DNA of 46,756 bases. Source: Gallionellaceae bacterium. Its GTDB lineage: Bacteria > Pseudomonadota > Gammaproteobacteria > Burkholderiales > Gallionellaceae. Under the pieces are notes generated by a model. The model saw only the letters and a program-made list of their open reading frames with translations. It did not search any database and was not told the DNA's origin. Shown here in pieces: positions 35,004 to 43,950 of this stretch. The translations under genes were made by a program, and so were the position numbers. Within the stretch, counting starts at the first letter, position 1. Each line of letters begins with the position of its first letter. The DNA lies in NCBI GenBank assembly GCA_008080515.1, contig VIKH01000007.1, positions 18,095 to 64,850 on the forward strand, read 5' to 3'.

Positions 35004-35737
35004 AGCTTCAGCCGCTTGAACACCGGCTCCGGGATGTGCCGGATGATGAGCATGATGTAGCGCCAGAACCAGGGCAGATAAACCACATCCGCCGACTTGT
35101 CGAGCGCGCGCACGATGCGTTCGCCGATGTCCTGCGGGGAGGCGACCAGGAACAGGCCGGGCAAGCCGTAGGTCATGGCGGTATCCACGAAACCGGGCTT
35201 CACGGTGATGACGCGCACGCCGCTGGGGTAGAGGCGGTTGCGCAAGCCTTGCAGGTACAGGCTCAACGCGCCCTTGGCGGCGCCGTACACATAATTGCTC
35301 TGCCTGCCGCGATCTCCCGCCACCGAGGAAATGCCGATGATGAAGCCGCTTTTCAGCGGCTCGAAATAATTGGCGCAGTGGCTCAAAATGGATGCCGCGC
35401 CGGTGAAATTGGCGGCGATGACTTTCTCGCCCACTCTGAAATCGCGCGCCGCCATCTGGTCGCCGAGGTAACCGAAGGCCAGCACCACGCCGCGAAGATT
35501 CGGCATGGCCGCGACCACGGATTGAAAAAACGCCTCGTGGGTCGCGGTCGCTTCCGCATCGAATTCCCCGTGTCGCACCTCGACGCCGTAGCGCAGCCGC
35601 AAATCTGCGGCGATGCGACGCAATTCGTCGGCGTCGCGCGAAGCCAGGTACAGGGCATATCCTTGCCCGGCAAAGGCGGCGGCAGTGGCGCGCGCGATGG
35701 CAGATGTCGCGCCCAGTATCAGTACGGATTCACTCAT
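35000..35737 (-). CDS. dprE2: DprE2-like short-chain reductase (decaprenylphosphoryl-2-keto-erythropentose reductase)
   Basis: NAD(P)H-dependent SDR of 245 residues. Nucleotide site LILGATSAIARATA (6-19), NAG-like VLAFGYLGD, catalytic Ser in GISSVAG (137-138) and Y151xxxK155 in SNYVYGAAKGAL. The segment ALSLYLQGLRNRLYPSGVRV and the C-terminal hydrophobic helix (WFWRYIMLIIRHIPEPVFKR) are as in mycobacterial DprE2. It would finish the epimerisation begun by DprE1, yielding decaprenylphosphoryl-arabinose. Confidence 0.87.
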   Translation of the reverse strand: MSESVLILGATSAIARATAAAFAGQGYALYLASRDADELRRIAADLRLRYGVEVRHGEFDAEATATHEAFFQSVVAAMPNLRGVVLAFGYLGDQMAARDFRVGEKVIAANFTGAASILSHCANYFEPLKSGFIIGISSVAGDRGRQSNYVYGAAKGALSLYLQGLRNRLYPSGVRVITVKPGFVDTAMTYGLPGLFLVASPQDIGERIVRALDKSADVVYLPWFWRYIMLIIRHIPEPVFKRLKL

Positions 35738-35790
35738 AAAACACCTGAAAATTCAAATTCAACAACAGGCCCCAGGCTCATCAGGAGAGC

Positions 35791-35818
35791 GTAGGTCGGG
35801 CTGAAAAGCCCGACCTAC
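35791..35818. repeat. 12-bp perfect stem hairpin with GAAA loop
   Basis: GTAGGTCGGGCT and AGCCCGACCTAC around GAAA, between the acyltransferase and the reductase genes. There is no T-run on either side, so it is more likely a dispersed intergenic repeat than an intrinsic terminator, though it could slow transcription within the operon. Confidence 0.85.
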
Positions 35819-35864
35819 AACACATTGATTCCGCATGGCAGGTTCATCAATCCGCAATCCGGGT

Positions 35865-37010
35865 TCAATGCGGTTTAGCAGCAGAAGTTCTAGCAAAATA
35901 CTTGTCTTTTGAATTGATGAATCGTTTCTCCATCAACTCATAACTCACCATACTGATGATAACCGTAATCAAAAGGGTTGCGGATGCGCGCACAATTTCC
36001 GGGGAGCGGTGCATCGTGGAATATACCAGCCAGAGAACCGGATAATGAAACACATACAGGCCGTAGCTTATGGTACCAAGATAAACCAGCAAGGGGTTCT
36101 CGAATAGCGCGGGCATGAAAGTTTTGTTCCTGATCTGGACCAGCATATATCCCAGCACCAGAGTCACTGCCGAATACCCCCAGACATATTTGTACGAGTC
36201 CTTCATGAACGGCCCATAGCCAAGCTCGCCCAGGTGAAGCTGCCCCGCCGACAGCCAGCTCGTCACAAAACCCAGCGCGAGCACCAGCAATAGGGACGCC
36301 CACACCAGATAACCCGGCCTGCTTTTCCCATACAGGGCAAAGAAGCCTCCTATTGCAAAAGCATCAATATGCGAAAAAGGCAGGATGTAAATGACAAGAT
36401 CCGTCTGGCGAAGCACGGGGAGCATATTCGCATCTACAGCCACCGCCAATAAGAAGCGCGTCAACGGCCCTGCCACGATAACCAGCAACAGGAATTTCTT
36501 CAGGTGGCGGGCCGGAATAAAAAATATCGCCAGCGGCCATACCAGATAGAACTGCTCCTCCACCGCCAGCGACCAGAAGTGCGTAGCCAGGAACGAGTGC
36601 CTGAAATAATTGCTGACGTGATAAAAGTCGTAGGTGTAGGTCACCGTCCAGGGCAATTGCTTGATGAACTGGTTCAAATCCGCGGCCAGCCTGGTATTGC
36701 CGCCGGAATAGGCAGGCTGCGATAAAAGCCAGAAGGATATGGCCGCAACGATAAGCAGGTATGCGTAGTAAAGCGGGAATATCCTGAGCGCGCGCCTGCC
36801 ATAGAAATGAATAAAAAAATCTCTTTTATTCAAACTGGACTTCATCTCAACCAGTATGGGCGTCAGCAAAAACCCGGACAGGACAAAAAAAGCCTCAACA
36901 CCGAGATAGCCGCCCTGGACATCGAAACGGCTGGCGCCAGGGTCGCCCAAATGAAACAGGAAAATGGCAAAGAATGCCAGCGCCCTGAATGAGGTCAGCC
37001 CTTGGTTCAT
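35865..37010 (-). CDS. Acyltransferase-3 (OafA-type) membrane O-acyltransferase
   Basis: A 381-residue protein with about ten helices that transfers acetyl or similar groups to sugars. From ATG 37010: MNQGLTSFRALAFFAIFLFH with the family R and H, GGYLGVEAFFVLSGFLLTPI, then RRALRIFPLYY and FWSLAVEEQFYLVWPLAIFF with the conserved SLAVEEQ. The C-terminal soluble SGNH domain of larger OafA proteins is absent. It lies between dprE1 and dprE2 with 100- and 127-base gaps, unlike the overlapped neighbours, and appears AT-richer, so it may have been inserted later. It may decorate the arabinose-containing glycan. Confidence 0.88.
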   Translation of the reverse strand: MNQGLTSFRALAFFAIFLFHLGDPGASRFDVQGGYLGVEAFFVLSGFLLTPILVEMKSSLNKRDFFIHFYGRRALRIFPLYYAYLLIVAAISFWLLSQPAYSGGNTRLAADLNQFIKQLPWTVTYTYDFYHVSNYFRHSFLATHFWSLAVEEQFYLVWPLAIFFIPARHLKKFLLLVIVAGPLTRFLLAVAVDANMLPVLRQTDLVIYILPFSHIDAFAIGGFFALYGKSRPGYLVWASLLLVLALGFVTSWLSAGQLHLGELGYGPFMKDSYKYVWGYSAVTLVLGYMLVQIRNKTFMPALFENPLLVYLGTISYGLYVFHYPVLWLVYSTMHRSPEIVRASATLLITVIISMVSYELMEKRFINSKDKYFARTSAAKPH

Positions 37011-37110
37011 ACTGCTGACCCTGCACGACCGTATGCGGCTGCGCGAGCTCCTTTCATACTGCAATGCCCGGTCAAACACCAGCTCTTGGCCGCTCTGTTC
37101 ATCATAAAAA

Positions 37111-38460
37111 TCATGCCATGTCGCCGTCTACCCCCAGGCGGCGCGACAGGCTCGAGCTGAACACGTTTTTCGGATCAACCACATTCTTGATCTTGAGCCA
37201 TTCACCGTAGCGCGGATACATGGCGCGAAACGACTCGGCGGAGAGCCGCGCATCCTTGGCGAGGTAGATGCGCCCGCCACACTTCAGAACTATTTGGTCC
37301 AACTCGTCCAGCAACTCGAACAAGCCAGTATCGCGAATCGGCAAATCCAGCGCCAGGGTGTAACCGGCCATGGGGAAAGACAGCAGCCCTTTGCCTTGCG
37401 CGCCGAACCGTTTCAACACGGCCAGGAAAGAAGCGCGGCGGCTATCGGCCAATTTCCCCAGCAACGCCTTGATGCCATCGAATGCGGTTGCACCCGGGAT
37501 CACGCACTGGTACTGCACGAAGCCGCGCTTGCCGTACATGCGGTTCCAGTTGCCGATCGCATCCAGCGGGTAAAAATACGGGTCGTAACCACACAGGAAA
37601 GGCTCCCGTTTTTTTCCTTCCCGCGCGTAATACCATGCGTTGAAAGCACCGATGCTGGCCGGGTTCAGCGCAATGGCCGGAAAATCGAAGGGGATGGCGC
37701 GGCTGCGCCCCGGCTTGGGTGAGTTGTCCAGTCCTGCCGGAAGATCTTCGCTTGCCGCATGGTGCCCGAACATGGCGATGCCCCGCCCCAGGTGCTGCCC
37801 GGTCGCCAGACTGTCGAGCCAGGCAACGGTATAGCGGTCATCCATGGCCGGATCTTCCAGCAACTGGAACAATTGCTCCAGATTGCCGGCCGCGCGGTGA
37901 TGCACCTTCATGTAGCCGTTCTGGATCGGGATGAGCTTGAGCGTCACCTCGCCGATGATGCCGGTCAGCCCCATGCCGCCCACCGTCGCCCAGAACAGCG
38001 CCGCGTTTTCGGCAGGGGAACACGGTAGCCGCCTGCCGTCGGCCAGGATCATTTCCAAGCCGAGAATGTGATCGCAGAAAGAGCCGTCGCGGTGGTGGTT
38101 CTTGCCGTGTACATCCGCCGCTACGCAGCCGCCCAGAGAAACGAATTTCGTCCCCGGCGTAACCGGCAGGAACCAGCCCTTGGGCACGATCACACCGAGA
38201 ATCTCTGCCAAAGTGACGCCCGCTTCGGCGCGCAGGATACCCTGCTCCGCATCCAGATCGAGCAGGCGGTTGACGCGCTCGGTCAGCAGCACCCGCCCAT
38301 CCTCGTTCAGCGCCGCATCGCCGTAGCTGCGCCCCTGCCCCCGCACGATCAGCCCGCCATCAAACGGGCGCAGGTCGGCGTAGCGTTCCGGGCGCTCCAG
38401 CTCGCAGGATTGCACCGGATAGCGCCCCCACCCGGAAACGGGCGCGACTCGCGTACCCAT
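37111..38460 (-). CDS. dprE1: DprE1-like decaprenylphosphoryl-ribose 2'-oxidase
   Basis: FAD-dependent oxidase, 449 residues, the first half of the ribose-to-arabinose epimerisation. FAD-binding VRGQGRSYGDAALNEDGRVL, PVTPGTKFVSLGGCVAADVH with the HGKNHH motif (118-123), and FWATVGGMGLTGIIGEVTL. The substrate domain has FYPLDAIGNWNRMYGKRGFV followed by QYQCVIP, and IYLAKDARLSAESFRAMYPR with K402 matching mycobacterial K418. The position of the benzothiazinone-reactive Cys387 is A370 (GYTLALDLPIRD). ATG 38460 overlaps the stop of the upstream glycosyltransferase (ATGA). Confidence 0.93.
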   Translation of the reverse strand: MGTRVAPVSGWGRYPVQSCELERPERYADLRPFDGGLIVRGQGRSYGDAALNEDGRVLLTERVNRLLDLDAEQGILRAEAGVTLAEILGVIVPKGWFLPVTPGTKFVSLGGCVAADVHGKNHHRDGSFCDHILGLEMILADGRRLPCSPAENAALFWATVGGMGLTGIIGEVTLKLIPIQNGYMKVHHRAAGNLEQLFQLLEDPAMDDRYTVAWLDSLATGQHLGRGIAMFGHHAASEDLPAGLDNSPKPGRSRAIPFDFPAIALNPASIGAFNAWYYAREGKKREPFLCGYDPYFYPLDAIGNWNRMYGKRGFVQYQCVIPGATAFDGIKALLGKLADSRRASFLAVLKRFGAQGKGLLSFPMAGYTLALDLPIRDTGLFELLDELDQIVLKCGGRIYLAKDARLSAESFRAMYPRYGEWLKIKNVVDPKNVFSSSLSRRLGVDGDMA

Positions 38461-39962
38461 CAGCCGCGCTCCTCCGGAAAGTATTTCTCGCAAAAATAGC
38501 AGGGCGCGTGCGGCAGGAACGCCGGGATGTTGTAATACTTGTCCTTGATCGGTTTCAACACGAGATTTCTGTACCTGGCGTAATCGAAGCCGTAACCTAA
38601 CACGAAATAAAAACTTACGCCGCGCAGTTCGAACTGCCTGCTTTCCGCGCGGTTGAAGAACGGTTGATACTGGGACATGTCGGGCGCGGATTTTTTTACG
38701 ATCAGGATATTGCGCCCGGCAAACTGCCGGAAATCGGTAACCATGTCGTCCTGCCGTGCATGCAGCGAACCTTCGCCGAACACGAAAAAATTTTTGCCGT
38801 AATGGTAAGAAATGATGGCGGCAGGCGTGTAGCCATCCGCCGCAAGCAGGAATTGCTGCTGCTCGTAAGGCCGCACTTTCTCGACGATCTCATCGTTCTC
38901 GAACATGAACACGATGCCGTCGTAGAGCTTGGTGTTTTTCCAGGTTTCCATCGGCAGAAAAGCGATGAGCGCGATTGCCGCCAGGTGTGCGGCGCTGAAC
39001 CAGACTGTGAAATTGAGCGACTTGACCAACTCTTCGCGCGTCAGGAGATGGTGCAGCAGCAGATACAGAAAGGGGTAAAACGCCAGCACCCAGTGCAGGC
39101 CGATCACCTTTTTGATGGACAGCAGCGCGAATACCGCCATCGGCAACAGGAACGCGCAAGCGAACAGCCTGAAGTCATCGCGCCGGATTTTTTGCCGGAG
39201 CCCCGCGCGGTGCCTGAACAGGTAGTAAATGACCGGCGGGGTCATCAGATAAATTTGCGTACCGAGGTAAATGGCGACCTTGCCCGGCGAGAGTTGCTCG
39301 CCTTCGTTCCGGGTGTAGAAATTGAACAGGATGTTGTCCCAGCAATGGGTGTAGTTCCAGTACAGGTTGAGCAACACGAACGGCAGCGCCGCCAGGAACA
39401 GCAAGGCAAGCCCGCGCATTTTCTGCCTGCTCCCGGGCGAAAAAACAAAATACGCCAGATAGCCGAGCCCCAGCAGCACCGCAAAATATTTCGACAGGAA
39501 AGCCAGCCCGAAAAAAACGCCGGACAGCGCATACCATGCAGAACTATTGAGTTGCAGCGCCCGATATAGCGATGCGGCGGACAGAAAAACAAACAGGATC
39601 AGCGGCGTGTCGGTGGTGACCAGAACATTCATCAGATTCAGCGGCGCAACCAGAAACAGCATCGCCACCAGCGCCGCCCGAGCCTCGTCGTGCTGCTTGA
39701 GCAACCGGTAGATGCCGATGCCGATCACCGTGGAAAGCAGGATGGCGGGGAGGCGCAGCACCACTTCCGAACTGCCAAAATACAGCAACAACTGGAGCAA
39801 CCAGCCCACCATCGGCGGGTGGTCGTAAAAACCGAAATCCGGGTGTTTTGCCCAGACGACGAAATAGGCCTCGTCGCCCGACATGGGGAGCACCCACGCG
39901 AGCAGAAGCTTGATTGCCAGCGTGGTCAGCAGTGCGAATTTGAAGGTTGGCGTCAGGCCCAT
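38460..39962 (-). CDS. GT-C membrane glycosyltransferase (PMT/ArnT-like, GT83-like)
   Basis: A 500-residue protein with a long series of membrane helices and a periplasmic C-terminal part of about 150 residues. The first loop carries SGDEAYFVVWAKHPDFGFYD and HPPMVGWLLQLL, the DEAYY...YDHPP signature of PMT_2/ArnT-type enzymes that take sugar from polyprenyl phosphate. First gene of the DPA operon, coupled to dprE1. Together with the GT87-like protein it gives two possible users of the arabinose lipid. ATG 39962 is preferred over 40016, whose extra residues are not hydrophobic and have no ribosome site. Confidence 0.82.
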   Translation of the reverse strand: MGLTPTFKFALLTTLAIKLLLAWVLPMSGDEAYFVVWAKHPDFGFYDHPPMVGWLLQLLLYFGSSEVVLRLPAILLSTVIGIGIYRLLKQHDEARAALVAMLFLVAPLNLMNVLVTTDTPLILFVFLSAASLYRALQLNSSAWYALSGVFFGLAFLSKYFAVLLGLGYLAYFVFSPGSRQKMRGLALLFLAALPFVLLNLYWNYTHCWDNILFNFYTRNEGEQLSPGKVAIYLGTQIYLMTPPVIYYLFRHRAGLRQKIRRDDFRLFACAFLLPMAVFALLSIKKVIGLHWVLAFYPFLYLLLHHLLTREELVKSLNFTVWFSAAHLAAIALIAFLPMETWKNTKLYDGIVFMFENDEIVEKVRPYEQQQFLLAADGYTPAAIISYHYGKNFFVFGEGSLHARQDDMVTDFRQFAGRNILIVKKSAPDMSQYQPFFNRAESRQFELRGVSFYFVLGYGFDYARYRNLVLKPIKDKYYNIPAFLPHAPCYFCEKYFPEERG

Positions 39963-40100
39963 GGGTAACACTGAATAAGTCGTATGGCTGGTGCGAAGCA
40001 CAAACCCCGGCATCATACGCTCATGAAATGCATGGGTTCGTGCTTCGCACCACCCAGCATACTTTCATCTTCCGTCGGAGGCGACCGCATGGCGCGCCCA

Positions 40101-40129
40101 ACAAAAAACCCCGCCCATCGGGCGGGGTT
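40101..40129 (-). terminator. Rho-independent terminator after fccB
   Basis: CCCCGCCC (40107-40114) and GGGCGGGG (40118-40125) form an 8-bp G/C stem with flanking A/T pairs. On the minus strand it ends in a run of T (40106-40101). It lies 24 bases after the fccB stop and before the next minus-strand operon. Confidence 0.88.
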
Positions 40130-40152
40130 TTAACGGTTTACTCACCGCTATT

Positions 40153-41424
40153 TTATCCCAGCATGTCTGCCCAGATGTTCTGTGCCCAGCCTTCTGCGTA
40201 CATGCCCTCGATATCGGTGGCTGCGCTCGACAGGCCGCCGCTGTCTGGTACCGAGGCCATGGTTTTGCCAGCGGTATCGTATTTGTAGATTGCCGAAACA
40301 TGCACTGCCTGGGTTTCGTTCACGAAGCTGTAACAGGTGTTAGCGATCACTGGAGCGGCGTAGACCGCCTCGCCATGCATCAGCGCTACTACCGCAGCAG
40401 CACACACCTTGGCGTGCTGGTTTGCTACGTGGCCGGATTTCGGCATCTTGGGTGCGGCGAGAATCGCATCTCCCAGCACATGGATGTTTTTATGCGCCAC
40501 TGATTCGAAGGTGAGGTAATCCACTCCGCACCAGCGGTTGTTGGCGGTGATCAGACCGGCGCCGGCGGCGATTTTCCCTGCCCGCTGCGGTGGAATCACG
40601 TTAAGCACATTAGCCTTGACATCCTCGAACTGCAGCTTGGCAGTAAGGGTCTTGACATCCACGTCCACCAGTTCGCTGTTGGCGCGGTATTCCACCATGC
40701 CGGGGTACAAATCTTTCCACGCCTTGGTGAACAGGCCTTTCTTCGCCACGACTTCCTCGTTCGCATCAAGGATCAGTACCTTGGATTTGGGTTTATGCTT
40801 ACTGAGGTAGGCGGCTACAAGGCAGGCGCGCTCATAAGGGCCGGGTGGGCAACGGAAGGGGGCCTTGGGGATCGAAATCGCAAACACTCCGCCATCCGGC
40901 ATGGCTTCAAGCTGCTTGCGCAATGCCACGGTCTGCGGGCCCGCCTTCCAGGCATGCAGAACATTCTCCTGGGCTGCAGCATTGCTCAAGCCGGGGATGG
41001 TGTCGTACATGAAATCTATGCCCGGAGCAACAATCAGGCGGTCGTAGCTAAGAGCGGTGCCACGCGCAAGGGTGACAGTGCGCTTGGCTGCATCAATTGC
41101 GGTTACTTCATCATTGATAACCTTTACCCCGTACTTCGACCCCAGCTTGTTGTAGCTGACCGTCAGATCCTTGATGCTTTTCCCCCCCGACAGCACAAGG
41201 TTGCTCAACGGACAGGAAACGAAATCGGTGTTGCGCTCAACCAGGGTCACTTCGATATCCGGCCCCCACATGCGCACATATTTTGCCGCAGTCGCTCCCG
41301 CGTAACCGCCCCCTACCACCACCACGCGGCCTATGCTTTTGCCACCGCCCACCGAAGCGCAACCGGGTATCGCGGCCAGCGCGGCAGTTGCCGAGGCCAG
41401 TTTGATAAATTCTCGTCTTTCCAT
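40153..41424 (-). CDS. fccB: Flavocytochrome c sulfide dehydrogenase, flavoprotein subunit
   Basis: Oxidises sulfide to sulfur in the periplasm and passes electrons to cytochrome c. 423 residues with a Tat signal (RREFIKLASATAALAAIPGC), FAD-binding VVVVGGGYAGATAAKYVRMW, Cys in DFVSCPLSNLVLSGG and CGVDYLTFESVAHKNIHVLG closing the FAD site. The redox Cys pair is SCPLS and the later NRWCGVDY. C-terminal FCSD-flavin-binding region with ANTCYSFVNETQAVHVSAIY. Cytochrome partner 31 bases upstream. Confidence 0.93.
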   Translation of the reverse strand: MERREFIKLASATAALAAIPGCASVGGGKSIGRVVVVGGGYAGATAAKYVRMWGPDIEVTLVERNTDFVSCPLSNLVLSGGKSIKDLTVSYNKLGSKYGVKVINDEVTAIDAAKRTVTLARGTALSYDRLIVAPGIDFMYDTIPGLSNAAAQENVLHAWKAGPQTVALRKQLEAMPDGGVFAISIPKAPFRCPPGPYERACLVAAYLSKHKPKSKVLILDANEEVVAKKGLFTKAWKDLYPGMVEYRANSELVDVDVKTLTAKLQFEDVKANVLNVIPPQRAGKIAAGAGLITANNRWCGVDYLTFESVAHKNIHVLGDAILAAPKMPKSGHVANQHAKVCAAAVVALMHGEAVYAAPVIANTCYSFVNETQAVHVSAIYKYDTAGKTMASVPDSGGLSSAATDIEGMYAEGWAQNIWADMLG

Positions 41425-41455
41425 GATTTCCTCCTATTGAGCGCGTCAGCCGGCG

Positions 41456-41761
41456 CTATTTCTGTTTGGAATAGTAATCAGCAATCAGCGCGATCTGATC
41501 GTCGCTATAGCCCTTGGCGATCTGGTGCATCAAAGTCGCGGGCCGCTTACCGGTCTTGAATTCCTGCATGACCTTGACGATGTAAGTCTTGTCCATGCCG
41601 GCCATCGCCGCCATGCCTGGCACGGCATGACCATTGGTGCCGTGGCATGCCGCACACGCTGCCGCCAGATTGCGGCCACCCACATCATCCGCCGCCTGAA
41701 CCGCTCCGGCGCAAAACGCCAGCACACCCGAAACGCATATTGCCGATGCTATTTTTTTCAT
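41456..41761 (-). CDS. Monohaem c-type cytochrome, partner of FccB
   Basis: A 101-residue exported cytochrome. Signal peptide MKKIASAICVSGVLAFCAGA ends at AVQA. The haem site is CAACH in LAAACAACHGTNGH, with a probable axial Met in KRPATLMHQIAKGYSDDQI. Diheme FccA proteins are twice this size, so this is the single-haem type. Gene order cytochrome-flavoprotein with a 31-base gap fits one operon. ATG 41761 is preferred over an upstream in-frame ATG at 41776; it follows AGGAGATC. Confidence 0.9.
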   Translation of the reverse strand: MKKIASAICVSGVLAFCAGAVQAADDVGGRNLAAACAACHGTNGHAVPGMAAMAGMDKTYIVKVMQEFKTGKRPATLMHQIAKGYSDDQIALIADYYSKQK

Positions 41762-41918
41762 GATCTCCTCCTGCAATAAGTGGAAATTGCCCCTACAACC
41801 GGAAATGATTTTCCGCTGTTAATTCGGCAGCGTCAAGGCAGTTTGCAATAATGTTCGCAAAGTATAAATGTGGTGGTAAGCTGCATTCGCAATCCCGACC
41901 AATTCAGAAGGAATAATC

Positions 41919-42512
41919 ATGCCCTCCCCACTGGATCAGACCGCGCTCGACCAACTTTTCCTGACTGCCCGCACCCACAACGCCTGGCAGAACCGCCCGC
42001 TGCCGGATGAGCTGCTGCACCGCCTGTACCACACTTTCCGCATGGGGCCGACCTCGGCCAACTGTTGCCCGGCGCGCATCGTGTTCGTCAAATCGAAGGA
42101 AGCAAAGGAGAAGCTTCAGCCCGCACTCGCCGAAGGCAACCGCGCCAAAAGCATGGCGGCGCCGGTTACCGCCATCATCGGCTACGACATGAAATTCTAC
42201 GAAAATATGGAACGCCTGTTTCCCCATGTAAAGGGCGTGCGCGGCTGGTTTGACACGGACGAGCAGACCGCCTTCACCGCCGCCTTCCGCAACGGCACGC
42301 TGCAAGGCGCCTACCTCATCGTGGCGGCGCGCGCCCTCGGCCTGGACTGCGGCCCGATGTCGGGCTTCGATAACGCGATGGTGGACCGGCTTTTCTTTTC
42401 CGGCACCGAGGTGAAATCAAATTTTCTCTGCAACCTCGGCTACGGCGATCCTGCCGGGGTGTACCCGCGCAGCCCGAGACTGGAATTCAGCGAGGCTTGC
42501 AGCATCGCCTGA
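41919..42512 (+). CDS. Nitroreductase-family protein (RutE/HadB-like)
   Basis: FMN-dependent oxidoreductase of 197 residues, close to RutE malonic-semialdehyde reductases: [76 protein letters not shown] and [10 protein letters not shown]. The usual rut genes for pyrimidine degradation are not nearby, so it may serve another carbonyl or quinone substrate. ATG 41919 follows AGAAGGAATAATC. Confidence 0.9.
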   Translation: MPSPLDQTALDQLFLTARTHNAWQNRPLPDELLHRLYHTFRMGPTSANCCPARIVFVKSKEAKEKLQPALAEGNRAKSMAAPVTAIIGYDMKFYENMERLFPHVKGVRGWFDTDEQTAFTAAFRNGTLQGAYLIVAARALGLDCGPMSGFDNAMVDRLFFSGTEVKSNFLCNLGYGDPAGVYPRSPRLEFSEACSIA

Positions 42513-42687
42513 TGCCGCTGCTGGGGAATGCCGGGCGAAGATTAATCGAGCCCGCTCCATTGGCTTTGCAGGCTGACCAAATGGACGACCGGTTGTTGCG
42601 GCCATTATTTATGCGCGGGCTTTGAAGCAGCGCTGGCCTCCCCCCACCTCTGACACGCTGGAAGATTTAATTGCAGTCGCATTATTA

Positions 42688-43950
42688 ATGCATAGCATAG
42701 AAACTCTTAATAAGAATATCGCAATTAAACCTTTCAAAATGCGCAAAACCGATCTTCATCCCACGTTGCAGCGAAGCTGCGTGCCGGTACCGCAACGTTC
42801 GGGATGCTTTGCAGTTATACCGCCGCCAGCGCCTGACACCGTCAATGTCCAGTCCTGTCATGGCTTGCTGATGCTCGCCCATAGAGAACTGGAACTGCTC
42901 ACCAACGCGATCCGCAGAAACCCGCGCGATGCCGAGCTGCTGATGTACATGCTGAACCGTCGCGAAGCGGTTGACAGCAGCCAGATCGAAGGTACGCACA
43001 CCGGCTTTGATGGCCTGCTGATACACGAGATCGAAGCGGGAACGGAAGATGAGATCACCGATAGCGATGCCAGCGCGACCCTCAACTATGTACGCGCCTT
43101 CATGATGGGCTCGCGCGAAGTCGAAGCACGCAGCCAGGCAGCGCTGGACTTGAACCTCATCCGCAACCTTCACACACGACTGATGGCGGGACAATCCCAA
43201 TACGCGCCGGGACAATGGCGCGACCGGCAGAACTACATCGGCCTGCGCATGGAAACGGCCCGCTACATCCCGCCGCCGCCCGGCGAAGTGCCGCGACTGA
43301 TGGATGATCTGCTCGGCCTGCTGCAATACGAACCGGATGGCGTGGCGGTAAGCTCCATCCTGCTGCGCGCCGCAATCGCCCATGTACAATTTGAAGCGAT
43401 CCACCCCTTCCTCGACGGCAACGGCCGCACCGGTCGCCTGCTCCTACCGCTGATGCTCAAGGCCGAGGGCAAGCCCCCCATCCATCTCGCCTCGTTCCTG
43501 AAACTGCGCCAGCAGGAATACTACGACGCGCTATTGCAAGTGCAGACTAGGCTGGAATGGGAACCGTGGATATGCCTCTTTCTGGAAAGCGTGATCGCCT
43601 CCTGCCGCCACACCACACAATTGTTAGATGACATGCGCGCCATCCACCAACGCTGGCAAAGCCTGCTGACCCAACAAGGCAAGCGCCGCCACGCCACCAT
43701 CTGGAAGGTCGGCGGACTGCTGCTGGGACAGCCCGTGGTAACGATCAACTTGATCGCCCGGCGCCTTGGTGTCACCTTCCCGGCAGCCAACGATGCCGTC
43801 ACCGAACTGGTTGCGCTCGACATCCTGCGCCCCGCCACCCAGCAACGACGTCACCGCGTTTTCCATGCCCACGAAGTAATGAACGTGCTTTACAGCGGCC
43901 TTGATGCCGTGATCGAAGATGTCGGACGGCACACCAACATCAATACGTGA
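42688..43950 (+). CDS. Fic-domain AMP-transferase-type protein with C-terminal winged helix
   Basis: A 420-residue class II Fic protein. The inhibitory helix SSQIEG (97-102) precedes the Fic core, and the catalytic motif HPFLDGNGRTGRLL (H239) is intact, so AMPylation of a target protein is expected and self-inhibited. N-terminal Fic_N region with NRREAVDSSQIEGTHTGFDG; the C-terminal 80 residues (INLIARRLGVTFPAANDAVT, ELVALDIL) form a winged-helix DNA-binding domain. Several starts are possible (TTG 42622, ATG 42688, ATG 42739) and none has a good ribosome site. Overlaps the HTH remnant by 32 bases. Confidence 0.85.
   Translation: MHSIETLNKNIAIKPFKMRKTDLHPTLQRSCVPVPQRSGCFAVIPPPAPDTVNVQSCHGLLMLAHRELELLTNAIRRNPRDAELLMYMLNRREAVDSSQIEGTHTGFDGLLIHEIEAGTEDEITDSDASATLNYVRAFMMGSREVEARSQAALDLNLIRNLHTRLMAGQSQYAPGQWRDRQNYIGLRMETARYIPPPPGEVPRLMDDLLGLLQYEPDGVAVSSILLRAAIAHVQFEAIHPFLDGNGRTGRLLLPLMLKAEGKPPIHLASFLKLRQQEYYDALLQVQTRLEWEPWICLFLESVIASCRHTTQLLDDMRAIHQRWQSLLTQQGKRRHATIWKVGGLLLGQPVVTINLIARRLGVTFPAANDAVTELVALDILRPATQQRRHRVFHAHEVMNVLYSGLDAVIEDVGRHTNINT

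Noticed and set aside
35791-35818. Terminator splitting the DPA operon
   Set aside because: Strong stem but no T-run on either strand; better explained as a dispersed repeat.
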